64,000 nt of DNA, taken from Undaria pinnatifida (lineage: Eukaryota > Sar > Phaeophyceae > Laminariales > Alariaceae). The stretch's first letter is position 1. Every line of letters starts with the position of its first letter. This document shows positions 43,510 to 54,062 of the stretch, one piece after another. The notes below the pieces were generated by a model. That model saw only the letters and a list, made by a program, of their open reading frames with translations. It did no database searches and was not told where the DNA came from. Both the position numbers and the translations under genes were made by a program. The stretch covers positions 6,169,919-6,233,918 of the forward strand of contig JABAKD010000016.1 of assembly GCA_012845835.1 (NCBI GenBank), read 5' to 3'.

Positions 43510-46053
43510 TTAGCGTGCAGCAGTCCGGACCACCGTGGGGGTCGGAGCTTCATCCTCAGAGGCTGACGCATCGCTTCCATCCTGAGCCGAAGAGTCGCTG
43601 TCAGATAATTCGCTGCTGAGCGCTGATGTATCGTTCGGCTCCACATCTTCGGCGCGAAACTCGTCGCCAGCTTGCGGTATCGGAGACACCGCTTGCGTCA
43701 TTGGGGACACCGCACAGAGTTGGTGGCGAATTCCCCTTCCCAAAACCGGCAGTGGAGTCGTCGGGGCGGAGCCAAAGTCCTCGGTCCCTCCCAGCTCTGG
43801 CGCATCTTCTAGCTCCAGCGCCCCTCCCTGTCCCAGTACCTCCGACAGCTGGGATAGTACCGCTCCCTCATCAAGCGTTGCCTCCCAGGTCACATCTCGA
43901 GTCTCCACCACCCTGTTCCCCCGCGTGAGCATCCGCAAAGAGTCACTTGGGTGATCGATGCCCGGCCCGAGGTTCAAGCAGCTCTCGGCCCGGGGTGACG
44001 ACTTAGACGGGTGGTTCCAGCGGCAGTACGCTGGGCGAGGGAACGGGCGTGGCGAGGAAGGTGCGGTAGCTCCATGCCACATTTCATGCGGAGACTTGTT
44101 GCCGGGGTTGGCAGTGGTTGCGGTGTGGTTCAAGGCGTCACAAGACCAGTGCACCGCTTCCGCCCACAGGGATTCGGTTGGCGGTAGTTGAACGAGCGGG
44201 AAAATGATAGGAGCTTGGATGCACGCAGCAAGCGCTGCATTTTGAATGATGCCTAGCGCTCTCTCGACAACACCGTTCTGCTTTGGGCTGTCCGCGTTGG
44301 TGAATTCCTGCTTGATGCAAAACTGTTTGCACACCTTTCCAAACTCCCCACCAAATAATTCCCCACCGTTATCAGACCTTACAAGCTCAACCTTCGAGGG
44401 GACACCGTCGGCGCGCACATCAGCCAAAAACTTCCTAAACGCGCCTGCTGCATCCGACTTGTGCTTCGGAAAATATACCCACGCGTAGCGAGAGAAGTCA
44501 TCCTTCACTAACATGACATACCTCTTACCCAACAGAGAAGGGGTTCTCTTAGGGCCACTTAGATCAACAAAGACCCGTCCCAACTTCTCCGGCGCGCGCG
44601 ACTTAGTGCTGCTGGGGATTGGTTTGCGGTAACCTTTCTCCATAGAACAGCCAGTACAGGGTCTTAGCGTCCCTAACAGTTCTAAACCAAGTGCGTTTGC
44701 GGTCTTTCTCAGCAGTAGTTCGTTAGAGTGGCCATGTACGCAGTGGAAGATGTTGATATCTACAGCAGTCTCAGCAGAAGCAGCGCTACCGGGGGCAAGC
44801 ATGGGAAACGCCAGGGGAAAATCGCAACCAGTCTCCGCACGGTTCTCAGCGGAGTCGGGGGTCAATAGGGGAAACGGCACATAGCCGTTGTCTGGCTGTA
44901 TCCTGCAAGCGAAGTTGGAGTAACTAGATCTATCACCCTCGAATCTCAACCGCCCATCGAAAAGAGAAATGCACAAGCCCTCATCCTCGGTCATGAATCC
45001 TACTCCCTGCTTATGCGCGGCCATTAGCGAAAACAAATTGAACGCGAAGTCCGGCATGTAAGCCACATCCAACAGTTCAACAGTTAGATCTCCGGGGAAG
45101 ACTGCAGTCAGCGTGCCATACCCCACGACGTCGATCAGGTGGTTGTCACCGATCCTAACCTTGTCGTCGCACAGTCGTACGTCACTCAACAGGTCAGCTG
45201 AATGAGTCATGTGAAATGAAGCACCACTGTCTGCTATCCATTTCTCAGCTAAGCTCTCCGTTATGCTCTCACTACCTTCCTCAGCACACGAGCCATCACT
45301 GCGGCTAAACATAGAATTCGCAAGACAGCACACAGTCTCACCGCTGTTGTTCTGTCCTTGTGCGCCTTCGCCAGACGTCCTCTTCGAAGCCGGGGTGACA
45401 CGAGCCTTGCACTGGTACCACATGTGCCCGGGTTCCAAGCAACGGATACACTTACCCTTCACCTTATCATACTCTGATTGGGGGATGGTCTGCTTGGGGG
45501 TGGGAGGGCTGCTGCTACCTTCGTTACCCTGGCTAGCACCAGCATTCGCCGATCCCTTGTTTCGCGACCTAACATTGTTACGGTTGGATCCGCGACCACC
45601 TCCACGGCTACCCCCACGCCCACCTCCGCGGCCACCTCGGGCAGCACCATTCGAAAACAGTGCCTGACCCAGGTTCTTTCCCTTTGACACGGGAAGTCTC
45701 AGGTGCCTCTGTCTGACAATGTTCTCTATCTCTGCTCGGGTGATTTCATCGCGGTACAAGAGCGTGCGTTGTTCAATCTCGTAGTCAGCTGTAAGTACTC
45801 GTACCAGTTTGCGGTTCACATCTCCTTCTGATTTCAGCACACCACGCGAAGCAAGAGTACCAACAATCTTGTCTACACGACTGAAGAATTTCATGAGCTC
45901 CCCACCCTTCTCCATTTGTACTGCATCAAACGCGTCCGACCATTTGGCCTGTGTAGCAAATGATTTCGGAAGAAACCAATCCCGAAGCATTGTCCAAGCA
46001 CCGCTTGGCGATTGCCTGGCAAACACTCTGTCTAATAGGTCAGTGTCAGTCAT
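43510..46053 (-). CDS. Gag C-terminus, protease and integrase of element 4
   Basis: An 847-codon minus frame. Residues 1-135 are the rest of Gag and 139-158 an Arg-Gly-rich segment. The zinc knuckle CIRCLEPGHMWYQC is at 202-215 (CX2CX4HX4C, complete). The aspartic protease starts WIADSGASF (Asp 275). The integrase HHCC domain lies at about 437-469 (HCVHGH ... CTGC), and the core triad is Asp 497 (VDLSG), Asp 561 (RSDNGGE) and Glu 597 (NGVVERA), spaced D-X35-E as in retroviral-type integrases. A Ser/Asp-rich tail ends at 43,510. All key residues are present. It would process particles and insert the cDNA. Upstream Gag is in the frame at 46,072-46,557 after one stop. Confidence 0.93.
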   Translation of the reverse strand: MTDTDLLDRVFARQSPSGAWTMLRDWFLPKSFATQAKWSDAFDAVQMEKGGELMKFFSRVDKIVGTLASRGVLKSEGDVNRKLVRVLTADYEIEQRTLLYRDEITRAEIENIVRQRHLRLPVSKGKNLGQALFSNGAARGGRGGGRGGSRGGGRGSNRNNVRSRNKGSANAGASQGNEGSSSPPTPKQTIPQSEYDKVKGKCIRCLEPGHMWYQCKARVTPASKRTSGEGAQGQNNSGETVCCLANSMFSRSDGSCAEEGSESITESLAEKWIADSGASFHMTHSADLLSDVRLCDDKVRIGDNHLIDVVGYGTLTAVFPGDLTVELLDVAYMPDFAFNLFSLMAAHKQGVGFMTEDEGLCISLFDGRLRFEGDRSSYSNFACRIQPDNGYVPFPLLTPDSAENRAETGCDFPLAFPMLAPGSAASAETAVDINIFHCVHGHSNELLLRKTANALGLELLGTLRPCTGCSMEKGYRKPIPSSTKSRAPEKLGRVFVDLSGPKRTPSLLGKRYVMLVKDDFSRYAWVYFPKHKSDAAGAFRKFLADVRADGVPSKVELVRSDNGGELFGGEFGKVCKQFCIKQEFTNADSPKQNGVVERALGIIQNAALAACIQAPIIFPLVQLPPTESLWAEAVHWSCDALNHTATTANPGNKSPHEMWHGATAPSSPRPFPRPAYCRWNHPSKSSPRAESCLNLGPGIDHPSDSLRMLTRGNRVVETRDVTWEATLDEGAVLSQLSEVLGQGGALELEDAPELGGTEDFGSAPTTPLPVLGRGIRHQLCAVSPMTQAVSPIPQAGDEFRAEDVEPNDTSALSSELSDSDSSAQDGSDASASEDEAPTPTVVRTAAR

Positions 46054-46071
46054 GCTTTCAGTCTGGCATAT

Positions 46072-46557
46072 CTATGCAACCCGCGCATTCTTGATGTGTG
46101 GACGGCTCAAACCTTGCGAAATAAAGTATTGCGTGTCTTTGGTTGTGTCACCTACAGCTACCTCTATGTCTGCAAGCATAGAACCCAAACACCCACTCAT
46201 TGACACGAACGCTTCAAACCGCTTACTCCATACAGGGAATTCCTCAGGCTTGCCACTGAATTTGGGGACTGCCTGCTTTATGCTACTAAATTCACGAGGG
46301 CCTACATTTACACCTGAACTCTCAACGAGTCCGTCATGTCTATTCTCGTCTACGTGCACACCACCAGGGGCTGGCAAGTTCCCACCGGTTATGAATCCAT
46401 CTTGGCGTTCCCTGCCAGGGTTGAACTGGGCCTCTCCACAGTCCCGGTCGCTGGCCATCCGCTCCTCCAGTCGATCTTGTCGGAATACCAATGACCTCAG
46501 CAAGACCATCACTTCTTGTGAGCCGGCCTCCTCTTGGTCATGCTTACTTCCAGGCAT
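46072..46557 (-). CDS. Gag N-terminal part of element 4
   Basis: A 161-codon minus frame starting MPGSKHDQEEAG about 35 bases inside the 5' LTR edge. It contains a Gln/Arg/Glu-rich N-terminus, then VPKFSGKPEEFPVWSKRFEA, the copia Gag core start, and ends ARVA before a stop. The next frame (MTDTDLLDRVF) continues Gag, so a single stop separates the two halves. Confidence 0.88.
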   Translation of the reverse strand: MPGSKHDQEEAGSQEVMVLLRSLVFRQDRLEERMASDRDCGEAQFNPGRERQDGFITGGNLPAPGGVHVDENRHDGLVESSGVNVGPREFSSIKQAVPKFSGKPEEFPVWSKRFEAFVSMSGCLGSMLADIEVAVGDTTKDTQYFISQGLSRPHIKNARVA

Positions 46558-46590
46558 TGTTCCGATTCAAATATAGAACTCACGTTAACG

Positions 46591-46972
46591 TGTTGGATTA
46601 AATCGGTTATGCGAAGAATAATAATGTGCTCCCAGCAGCCCGGTTTCAGGCCGCGAGCTTCACTGCAACACACAGCAGTGTGAAGAAGATGGTATAAAGA
46701 TGTCTTTATTAATTGGTCCCGGATGCTGATAAGAGGGAAAGAGATGGAGTGAGGCGAGTGGGCGAAGCCATCTCGCTCCACACCAGGCAATATTCTCAAA
46801 GCCTCCAAATTCCCAAATACTACAGGTACTCCATTCTCATATTTCCACGTATCCTTCCCATGTTATAATATTCCGCAATACACCGTCGGGTAATCCCACA
46901 ATACCCTGTCGGACGATCCTCCGTGATCATCGTAGTTCTTACTGTGTTTGTTGAGACAAGCTATATCGAACA
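46591..46972 (-). repeat. 5' LTR of element 4
   Basis: 382 bp. On the minus strand the interior then begins CGTTAACGTGAGT. The flanking duplication AAGGA is at 46,973-46,977. Confidence 0.93.
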
Positions 46973-48935
46973 AAGGACTACTGCCGATCAGAACGTGACA
47001 TCGTCAACATACAGCACAGCACAGACAGGGCAATCAGCTCCGCACAAGTAGCTCTTGCTATTGTCAAATCGCTAGTTGCACTTAATCATGGGCCTCTTCT
47101 TTCTGCCCCCTTCACATTTATTTATCAATTGAAATATTCCTTGCGCGAGCGCAGCGGGCGGCGTCACAGCCGCCCGCGGAGCGGAACTCTTGTACATTAA
47201 TACGATATTATTAGCTGCAACATGTCAACGCAACAACACAACACCACAACTAAACAACAAACAGACAGAGCTGCACAGCATAAAAAATGCAAAAAGTGAC
47301 AAAAAAAGAAGTGAAAAAACGACATAGACTTACTTAGATCTTTTTGCTGAAAGTGCTCGGTTGGTGCATCCCTGGCATCTCCGGGGTCGGACGGTTCAGC
47401 TTTTCTTTGATTTGTTGCTCCGTTTTATTTTTTTTGTTTCTGCTCGTTTTGCCAGTTGTTTCTTTGACTATTCAGCTGCTTCCTGCAAATTTGGTTTTTC
47501 TGCCAACACGATTTTGGGCTTTTTCGCGATTTTTCTTCCTTTTCGTGTAGTAAGTTGAACTTGCGTTAATTTGCCGCCTGTGCATTACTTGCGGAACGGT
47601 CGAGCTTTAGCTTTTCTTTGATTCCCACCATTTGTTTTGTACTTGACGAAGTTTCATCAGCTGAGATCTGGGCTTGGCTCATCAGCTCGGCGCCGCCCAG
47701 CACCCCACCGCAGCGCTATAGTTCACAGCAACGCCGCGCCGTGCCGTGCCCTGCGATGCCCTGCAGCTCTATCTAGCTCAGCAGAGCGCAGCGCTGTGCT
47801 TTGCCGTGATTTGCCGTGCTTCGCCATGCTGCGTGCTTTGCTCTACTTTTTACTATAATAGTTTGTACATGCCAGTAATATTCGAAGTATCATACCACGT
47901 ACCGGTACTACACCAGTTTGTACATATAGTCTTTAGTCTGTGACGTTGTTGTTGGATCACAAACAATGCACCCCCAGCTCAGATCACCTCGGCTATATAT
48001 TATTATAGCTCGGCAGCGCAGCGCAGCGCAGCGCAGCGCAGCGCAGCGCAGCGCAGCGCAGTGCGGTGCCGTGCCTTGCCCTTCGTTTTGCGGTGCTGTG
48101 TCTTGCGGCGCTGTGCGACACAGTTACTAGTAGTGTAGTTAGTGTTTGTAGTACCAGGTATGATACAGATACCAGGATTTATGTACGTGTTTTGTGTACT
48201 CGTCTTTTTGCTTTCTTCAGTTGATTGTCCTATCTCGGTCCCCATGCCCCCTCCCCCCGCAAATATCGCACGTACTGCCGTTCAAAACGTGGCATCAACA
48301 AGCACCCAGCACAGCGCAGGGCAATCAGCTACTCTGCACACCTCTTGGCATTATTATCAATTCGCTATTATTCGCACCAAATCCTGCCCTACCTATGCAT
48401 TTAGTCTAGTCTACATGTTTCTAACTGTTTTATAATAAATAGTTCTCGAGATTTCAGTTAGTTGCATTCTTCCTTGCGCGAGCGTAGCGGGCGGCGTCAG
48501 CAGCCTTGTGCGGAGCAGAGCCCTGTGCTTTCTTTAGAACCACACAAAGTACCACCAACCAGATATTGGGCGAAGTACCAGGTACTAGGTACCGTTGGCA
48601 CGTTACGTCGTGTGTGTACTCGTTTTTTTTGTTTTTTCGTCTTTGGTTTTGTTCTCCATCCTTGTTGTCCTCTTCGCGATTTTTCTTCGTAAATTACACC
48701 CCCCGTACCTTGCCCGTACTATACTGCCGATTAGAACGTGACATCGCCAACATACAGCACAGCGCAGACATGGCAATCAGCTCCGCACAAGTAGCTCTTG
48801 GCATTATCAAATCGCTAGTTGCACTAAATCACGGGGGGCCTCTTCTTTCTACCCTCTTCACATTTTATTTATTAATTGAAATCTTCATCGCGCGAGCGTA
48901 GCGGGCGGCGTCAGCCGCCCGCGGAGCGGTGCTCT
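46973..48935 (-). repeat. Composite repeat R2, copy B (inverted)
   Basis: The reverse complement of R2: an extra subunit 1 at about 46,975-47,190 with a hairpin, then R5 (47,337-47,545), the GC-rich part including (GCAGC)n at about 48,010-48,060, subunit 2 (about 48,140-48,480) and subunit 1 (48,690-48,935) ending in a hairpin at 48,901-48,922. Element 4 inserted at its left edge. Confidence 0.78.
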
Positions 48936-48974
48936 TGTAAATAATACAATAATGCAAGGGGAGTCGCCGACCTA

Positions 48975-49290
48975 TATCCTTATACCGGTCGCCCCGGTGG
49001 CGTATCAGGTTATCCTCGAGCCTGGTATAGGTCAGTTTCGTGTGTTCGAGCCCCGCCGCGTGCATACTCGTATAAATGCGTTGGGACTTTTTCTTGTGCA
49101 CAAATTGACTTGCGGAAAACGCGAGATAGAGAGCGTGAGTTATTAATAGCAACACTCGATGAAAATTCGACGAGCAGTGGGATTGCTGAACCCTATGCGC
49201 GATAAAAATTGAAGGCAAGAATCGGGGGGAAGAAGGGGCGACACCTGTGACCACGGCTTGTCCAGAAGCTGGAAAGTAAAAGTGTGCGAA
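48975..49290 (+). repeat. tRNA-headed SINE-like element, family A, copy 2
   Basis: The head GGTCGCCCCGGTGGCGTATC at about 48,987 is followed by GTGTTCGAGCCCCGCC (B-box) about 50 bases later. The body shares GGAAAACGCGAGA-, AGCAGTGGGATTGCTGAACC and CCACGGCTTGTCCAGAAGCT with 5.33-5.64 kb. It ends in an A-rich run near 49,290-49,300. Confidence 0.7.
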
Positions 49291-49414
49291 AAACAAAAAA
49301 AAAATTCTTAATACTGTAATGAAAACACACACAGTGCACAACCCGTAAATGATACGCGCGATCGGAGTATCACACACAGCTTGCAAAAGATGAGTTTCGC
49401 TGTTCGACAAATCT

Positions 49415-50038
49415 TTGATCTCACCGCTGGAGTGTATTTTTATTTTTTATAAATACAAGCATACTAGAGTAAAAAACATCAGGGGCAAAATCTCAAAGTC
49501 CCCCCGACGTAGGAATCCACGTATGGTTAATGGAAACCGTTTGAGCTCGGCACACCCAACGCCGTGCGCGCAGCGAACGGGCACCCGGAAGGAGTTACAG
49601 CCAGGAGAAGTAGAGGTAAGAGTCTTGGGGTTTGAGGTGCTGGTGAGAGGTATCAAAATGCAATTCCTGAGGGATCTGAAAATTTTACTGGAGGCCGAGA
49701 AAGTGTACCCTTTTACCCGGCCCCATGTCGTGTTCATCACGCTTGTGATAGTCGGTCGGCGTTGCCACCTCCTCGGCATTGCCGAGACCTGTGTGGACAG
49801 AAAGCTGTGGGATAGAGGGGGGTGTAATTCCGAGGTTGTGTTCCGTGCGTGCATGGGAAGGTGCGTGTTGGTTGGGCCTTGCTTTCCGAAATCCGATCCA
49901 CATCTTCCTGTTTCGGTGTTGTGTTGTGCCTCTCAAAGGGTTCGGGTGTCATCTCTCGGACCACACGCCCCGCGTCGATGTTTCTCCACGCGATGCGCCG
50001 GATCATTAGCTAGCGTGTATGTTTGTTGTGTGTCATAG
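49415..50038 (+). CDS. Hypothetical 207-aa open frame, doubtful
   Basis: Opens beside an R1-like fragment (49,380-49,440). It contains Val/Leu-rich and Cys-rich stretches and a patch of RKELQPGEVEVRVLGFEVLV. Minus-strand frames of 135 and 89 codons lie opposite. No domain is recognised and no splice-consistent partner was found. Confidence 0.2.
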   Translation: MISPLECIFIFYKYKHTRVKNIRGKISKSPRRRNPRMVNGNRLSSAHPTPCAQRTGTRKELQPGEVEVRVLGFEVLVRGIKMQFLRDLKILLEAEKVYPFTRPHVVFITLVIVGRRCHLLGIAETCVDRKLWDRGGCNSEVVFRACMGRCVLVGPCFPKSDPHLPVSVLCCASQRVRVSSLGPHAPRRCFSTRCAGSLASVYVCCVS

Positions 50039-50512
50039 TGGTCCTTCACGAGGGGGATCCTCATAAGTGTTCGGCGTGGTCACGCAGGTGCCTTTGGTCC
50101 CGAGGTCTAAAGCTGAGAAGTGCTCCAGGGAGAATCGAAGGGAAGGATCTGCGGTGTTTTAGTGTACATACCTGGTATTAATAGTAACCGATACCTACCC
50201 TTGGTGGCCTACCTGCTAATTCCTATTTCAGCGAGCAAGGCACGAGCAACCAAGGAAGGCTACAAGCAAGGCTACAGGCAAGGCGTGATCCTAGTCTCCT
50301 CTGCGTCGCCATGGACGGTGGTAAGTGCCAGAGCTGCACGCAGCGGTAGAAACACGTGCTATTGCTGTGTTCGGTATTCAGTATTCCGTGTTTGGCTTTG
50401 TTCTCACCCAGCCTGGTTTCACAAAACAAAACTTCGCACTCGTACCAGTAGATCTATATTTTTTTTATTTTGATAGATACCTGGTATTAATAGTGAGAAA
50501 TAGTGAGAACTA
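50039..50512. other. No gene recognised
   Basis: Contains repeated ATACCTGGTATTAATAGT (about 50,168 and 50,480) and short frames only. Confidence 0.4.
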
Positions 50513-52060
50513 CAAGGGCTCCGCGTCGCGGGCAGCTGACGCTGCCCGCTACGCTCGCGCGAGGAGATTTCAACTAAATATGAAGGGGGCAGAAAGAGGA
50601 GGCCCATGAATTAGTGCAACTAGCGATTTGATAATGCCAAGAGGTACTTGTACGAAGCTGATTGCCCTGTCTGTGCTGTGCTGTATGTTGGCGATATCAC
50701 GTTCTGATCGGCAGTACAGTAGTACGGGTGTAATTGGCGGAGAAAAAAACGCGAAGAGGACCGAGATGGAGGACAATATCAACGACGAAATAAAAAAGAC
50801 CAGTACGACACACGTACTACCGGTACCTGGTACCTGGTACTTCGCCTAAAACCTGCTACCTGGTGGTACTCTGTTCTAAAGAAAGCACATGGCTCCGCTC
50901 AGCGGGCGGCTGACGCCGCCCGCTACGCTCGCGCAAGGAAGAATGCGACTGAAACATGTAAAGGGGGCAGGAAGAAGAGGCCCGTGATTATTTGGTGCGA
51001 ACAGCGAAGTGATAATGCCAAGAGGTGCTTTGCAGAGGTAATTGCCCTGCGCTGTGCTGAGTGCTTATTGATAGTCACGTTCTGAACGGCAGTACGTGCG
51101 ATATTTGCGGGGGGGGGGGGCATGGGGACCGAGAGAGGGCAATCAACTGAAGAAAGCAAAAAGACGAGAACACAACACGTACATAATGGTACCTGGTACC
51201 TGTATCATACATGGTACTACTGCTGTATGTTCAAAAGAACGCGCAGCGCCGCACGACACAACACCACAAATCGAAGGGCAAGGCACGGCACCGCACTATG
51301 CCGCGCTGCATTGCTGAGCTATATATAGCCGGGCTGACCTGAGCTGGGGGTGCATTGGTTGTAATCCAACCACGTAATATGTACAAACCTATTAATAGTA
51401 CCGGTACGTGGTGCGATACTTCGAATGTTACTGGCATGTACGAACTAGTAAAAGTGCCGCAAAACACGCAGCATGGCGAAGCACGGCAAAGCGCGGCACC
51501 GCGCGGCTCTGCGCTCTGCTGAGCTAGCGCTGCGGTGCGCTGCTAAGCTGAGCTGCAGGGCACGGCAGGGCATCGCAGGGCACGGCACTGCACGGCGCTG
51601 CGCTGCTGAGCTATAGCACTGCGGTGGGGTGCTGGGCGGAGCTGAGCTGAGATGATGAGCCAAGCCCAGATCTCAGCTGATGAAACTTCGACAAGTACAA
51701 AACAAATGGTGGAAATCAAAGAAAAGCTAAAGCTGGACCGTTCCGCAAGTAATGCACAGGCGGCACGTTAGCGGCATATGGTAGGAAGTTCAACTTAATA
51801 CACAAAAAAGAAGAAAAAATCGCGAAAAAGTTCAAAATCGTGTTGGCAGGAAAACCAAATTGGCAGGAAGCAGCTGAAAAGTCAAGAAACAACTGGCAAA
51901 ACGAGCAGAAACAAAAATAATAAGGCGGAGCAACGAATCAAAGAAAAGCTGGACCGTCCCGCAAGTAATGGACGGAGGCGGTGTCGAAGTGGGACCCCCG
52001 GAGATGCCAGATATGCACCAACCGAGCACTTTCTGCAAAAATATCTAAGTAAGTCTACTG
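50513..52060 (+). repeat. Composite repeat R2, copy C
   Basis: Same order as copy A: a hairpin at 50,528-50,549, subunit 1, a GGTACC link near 50,820-50,860, a second hairpin at 50,902-50,923, subunit 2, a GC-rich region (51,440-51,640) and R5 to about 52,050. It is closest to copy A. The first hairpin carries a paired base change relative to the second. Confidence 0.8.
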
Positions 52061-52794
52061 ATAAAATGTTTTTGAAATCCGGATACTGCACTGCAATATG
52101 TCTTTCGTCGTTTGTGACCACAGAGCGTCTCTACGAGGTACGAGGCATCAGCACGGACGCTCGTAGTTGTACTGGATGTAGATGGGTGGCACTGTCAGTT
52201 TAATGCAAAGAACAGTCACGCACACTGGTCTACCTATCTCTCCGCCACGAAAAGCCGGCAACAGACACGGGTCACAATAAAGAGATGAGCACGGCTGTGG
52301 GCCACGGATTGCATAATACCAATGCATAATACTGTGCCTGGTATAATACAAAAATATGTAGCTATCAACATTTGTTTTTTTTTCTTTTTCTTTTTCATGG
52401 CGATGCGTACTCGTGTATATAAGAAGTGAGAGATTTATGCGGTACGAAAGTAAGAACGAATTTTAACGCACATCCAATGATGTTTCGGATTTTGGATTTT
52501 GCCTGATTTCCCGTAATAATAACGTCGTACGCCATTAGCCGGGGCACGAAATCACTCGTCGTGTTGAGGGATTGAGGGTTTGATGAACATCACCGCCGGG
52601 AACCCTCGGCACGAGGTACATGCTTAGACTAAAACGCTTACACTCGCTATGATCGTAGAACTACGAGATACATGTGCAGCAGGAGTATTGAGTCTTGACC
52701 TACGGAGTTCTGAAAGTGTAGTTTATATACTATTAATAGCTATCAATAGTATATACATACAGCCGTGCTATCGGCAATGGACAATTGTTGTTGT
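52061..52794. other. No gene recognised
   Basis: Mostly unique sequence with short frames. A pyrimidine run lies at about 52,373-52,396. Confidence 0.4.
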
Positions 52795-53315
52795 TGTTCT
52801 CACATTAACTCGCATAATCAAGTCCGTGGTCATAGGACAGGCTCCAGTCACTCTGGAGCTGAGGAATACCCCAGGGAAAAAACACAAACAAACCAAAGGT
52901 GGTACACGCATATATCACAGCCGACGCAAGTCATGCCTCCGCCAGAAACATATACAAAGTGAAATCGGGAGTCAGCCTACGATGTGCCAGGTCCATACTG
53001 GTGCATACGTCTCACTACTCGTGCCTGGAAAAACCGACTATACCGCTTGCCACCCAAGAAAGACTACCACGTATATAATACACGTAGTACATACCACTAC
53101 GCATACGCACGTCAGACGCAAGTCAATTGGAAAAAAGAAACAAGAAAAGATAAGAGAAAGGAAAGAAAGAAAAGAAAAGAAAGAAAAGAAAAGAATGAAA
53201 AGAAAAGAAAAGAAGATGACAAGAAAAGGAAACGGAATAAAAAGGCAAATGAAGCAAGAACAGACAAGACAAGAAGAGGAAGCAAGGAAAGGAAAAAGAA
53301 AAAAAACTTCATACT
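52795..53315 (+). repeat. A-rich-tailed dispersed repeat, copy 2
   Basis: The first ~355 bp match 11,030-11,385. They are followed by a purine-rich AAAGAAAGAAAAG tail of about 165 bp (53,135-53,310). The 222-codon plus frame here is mostly this Lys/Glu-rich tail and is not called as a gene. Confidence 0.6.
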
Positions 53316-53499
53316 AGCAGACCCTAGGAACTGACTAAAGACCGCATTGGTCTCATAGAGGGTATCAAGTGCATCAATGGCACTGGGGAGAGAACGTAGC
53401 AAAGCGAAGAAGTCAGGGCGGCCTTACGCTAACTTGTGACGGCCATTGGACGGCCCACACAGTTCAAGACGATGATGGCCAGACCCAGACTTCAATCTC

Positions 53500-53600
53500 T
53501 TGGGCACGACGCCCCCCCTTCCCCCCTCCCTCCCTCCCCCTTCTCCCACTCCCCCCTCCCCCACTCCCCCCTCCCCCACTCCCCCCTTCCCCCGGCCGCC
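53500..53600. repeat. C-rich low-complexity tract
   Basis: Repeated CCCCCTCCCCCACT-like units at about 53,510-53,595. On the minus strand they read as a Gly-rich continuation of the LINE tail frame. Confidence 0.7.
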
Positions 53601-54062
53601 TAGAGATGCCGACGGTGGATGACGCTGCCGCGGCCTTTGCGCGTCGCTCTGCAGCTTTGCGTCTCTCCGTCTCATGCCATTTCTGCATGAAAACCTCGGC
53701 TCCCTCCTCTACTCGTCGAAACCATCTGCCGGCCTTCTGCACAACCTTTCGCCACCCTTCGAATTCCATTCCAAAGACCGACATATCTTCCTTCAGATGA
53801 GCCAGCTAGTCCTTCTCTTGCCCCTCTGAGTAGCCCTTACCCCCAACAAGCTCCCCAAGCATCACCCTCTGTGGCAGACGCTCATCCCCCATACGTGCTA
53901 CGAATCCCGCAAACAATATCCTCCGTTTGCGCACTATGGCCTCTATGCTCTCGTAAGCTGTCTTGGCAAGCGCGTTGGCGTACGATAGGGCGTGGTTGTC
54001 GCGCTTCCGTTCCGCCATCCGAAGCATCGGAGGAGCATGGAGTGGTGAACCCGTCGTAGCCT
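53600..54062 (-). pseudogene. LINE C-terminal tail, copy 2
   Basis: The minus strand reads LAKTAYESIEAIVRKRRILFAGFVARMGDERLP, GELVGGKGYSEGQEKD, a stop (near 53,805), then HLKEDMSVFGMEFEGWRKVVQKAGRWFRRVEEGAEVFMQKWHETERRKAAERRAK. It extends past the point where copy 1 (3.83 kb) is cut, showing the native C-terminus, a basic helical tail. The RT domain is absent. Confidence 0.8.

Larger units (their letters stand above)
41280..46972 (-). mobile_element. Copia-type LTR retrotransposon 4, nearly complete
   Basis: Direct LTRs at 41,280-41,660 and 46,591-46,972 (381-382 bp), TGTT...AACA. The 5-bp duplication AAGGA is at 41,275-41,279 and 46,973-46,977. The minus strand encodes Gag, zinc knuckle, protease, integrase, RT and RNase H in the copia order. 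The LTRs differ by roughly a dozen substitutions plus small indels, so it is older than element 1. A few stops and shifts (near 46,072, 43,510, 42,970, 42,232 and 41,848) break the polyprotein. Confidence 0.95.

Noticed and set aside
48010-48060. CRISPR-like regular repeat
   Set aside because: It is a plain (GCAGC)n microsatellite without spacers, in eukaryotic DNA.
52649-53317. 222-codon plus frame ending in Lys/Glu repeats
   Set aside because: Half is a dispersed repeat and half a purine-rich tail.
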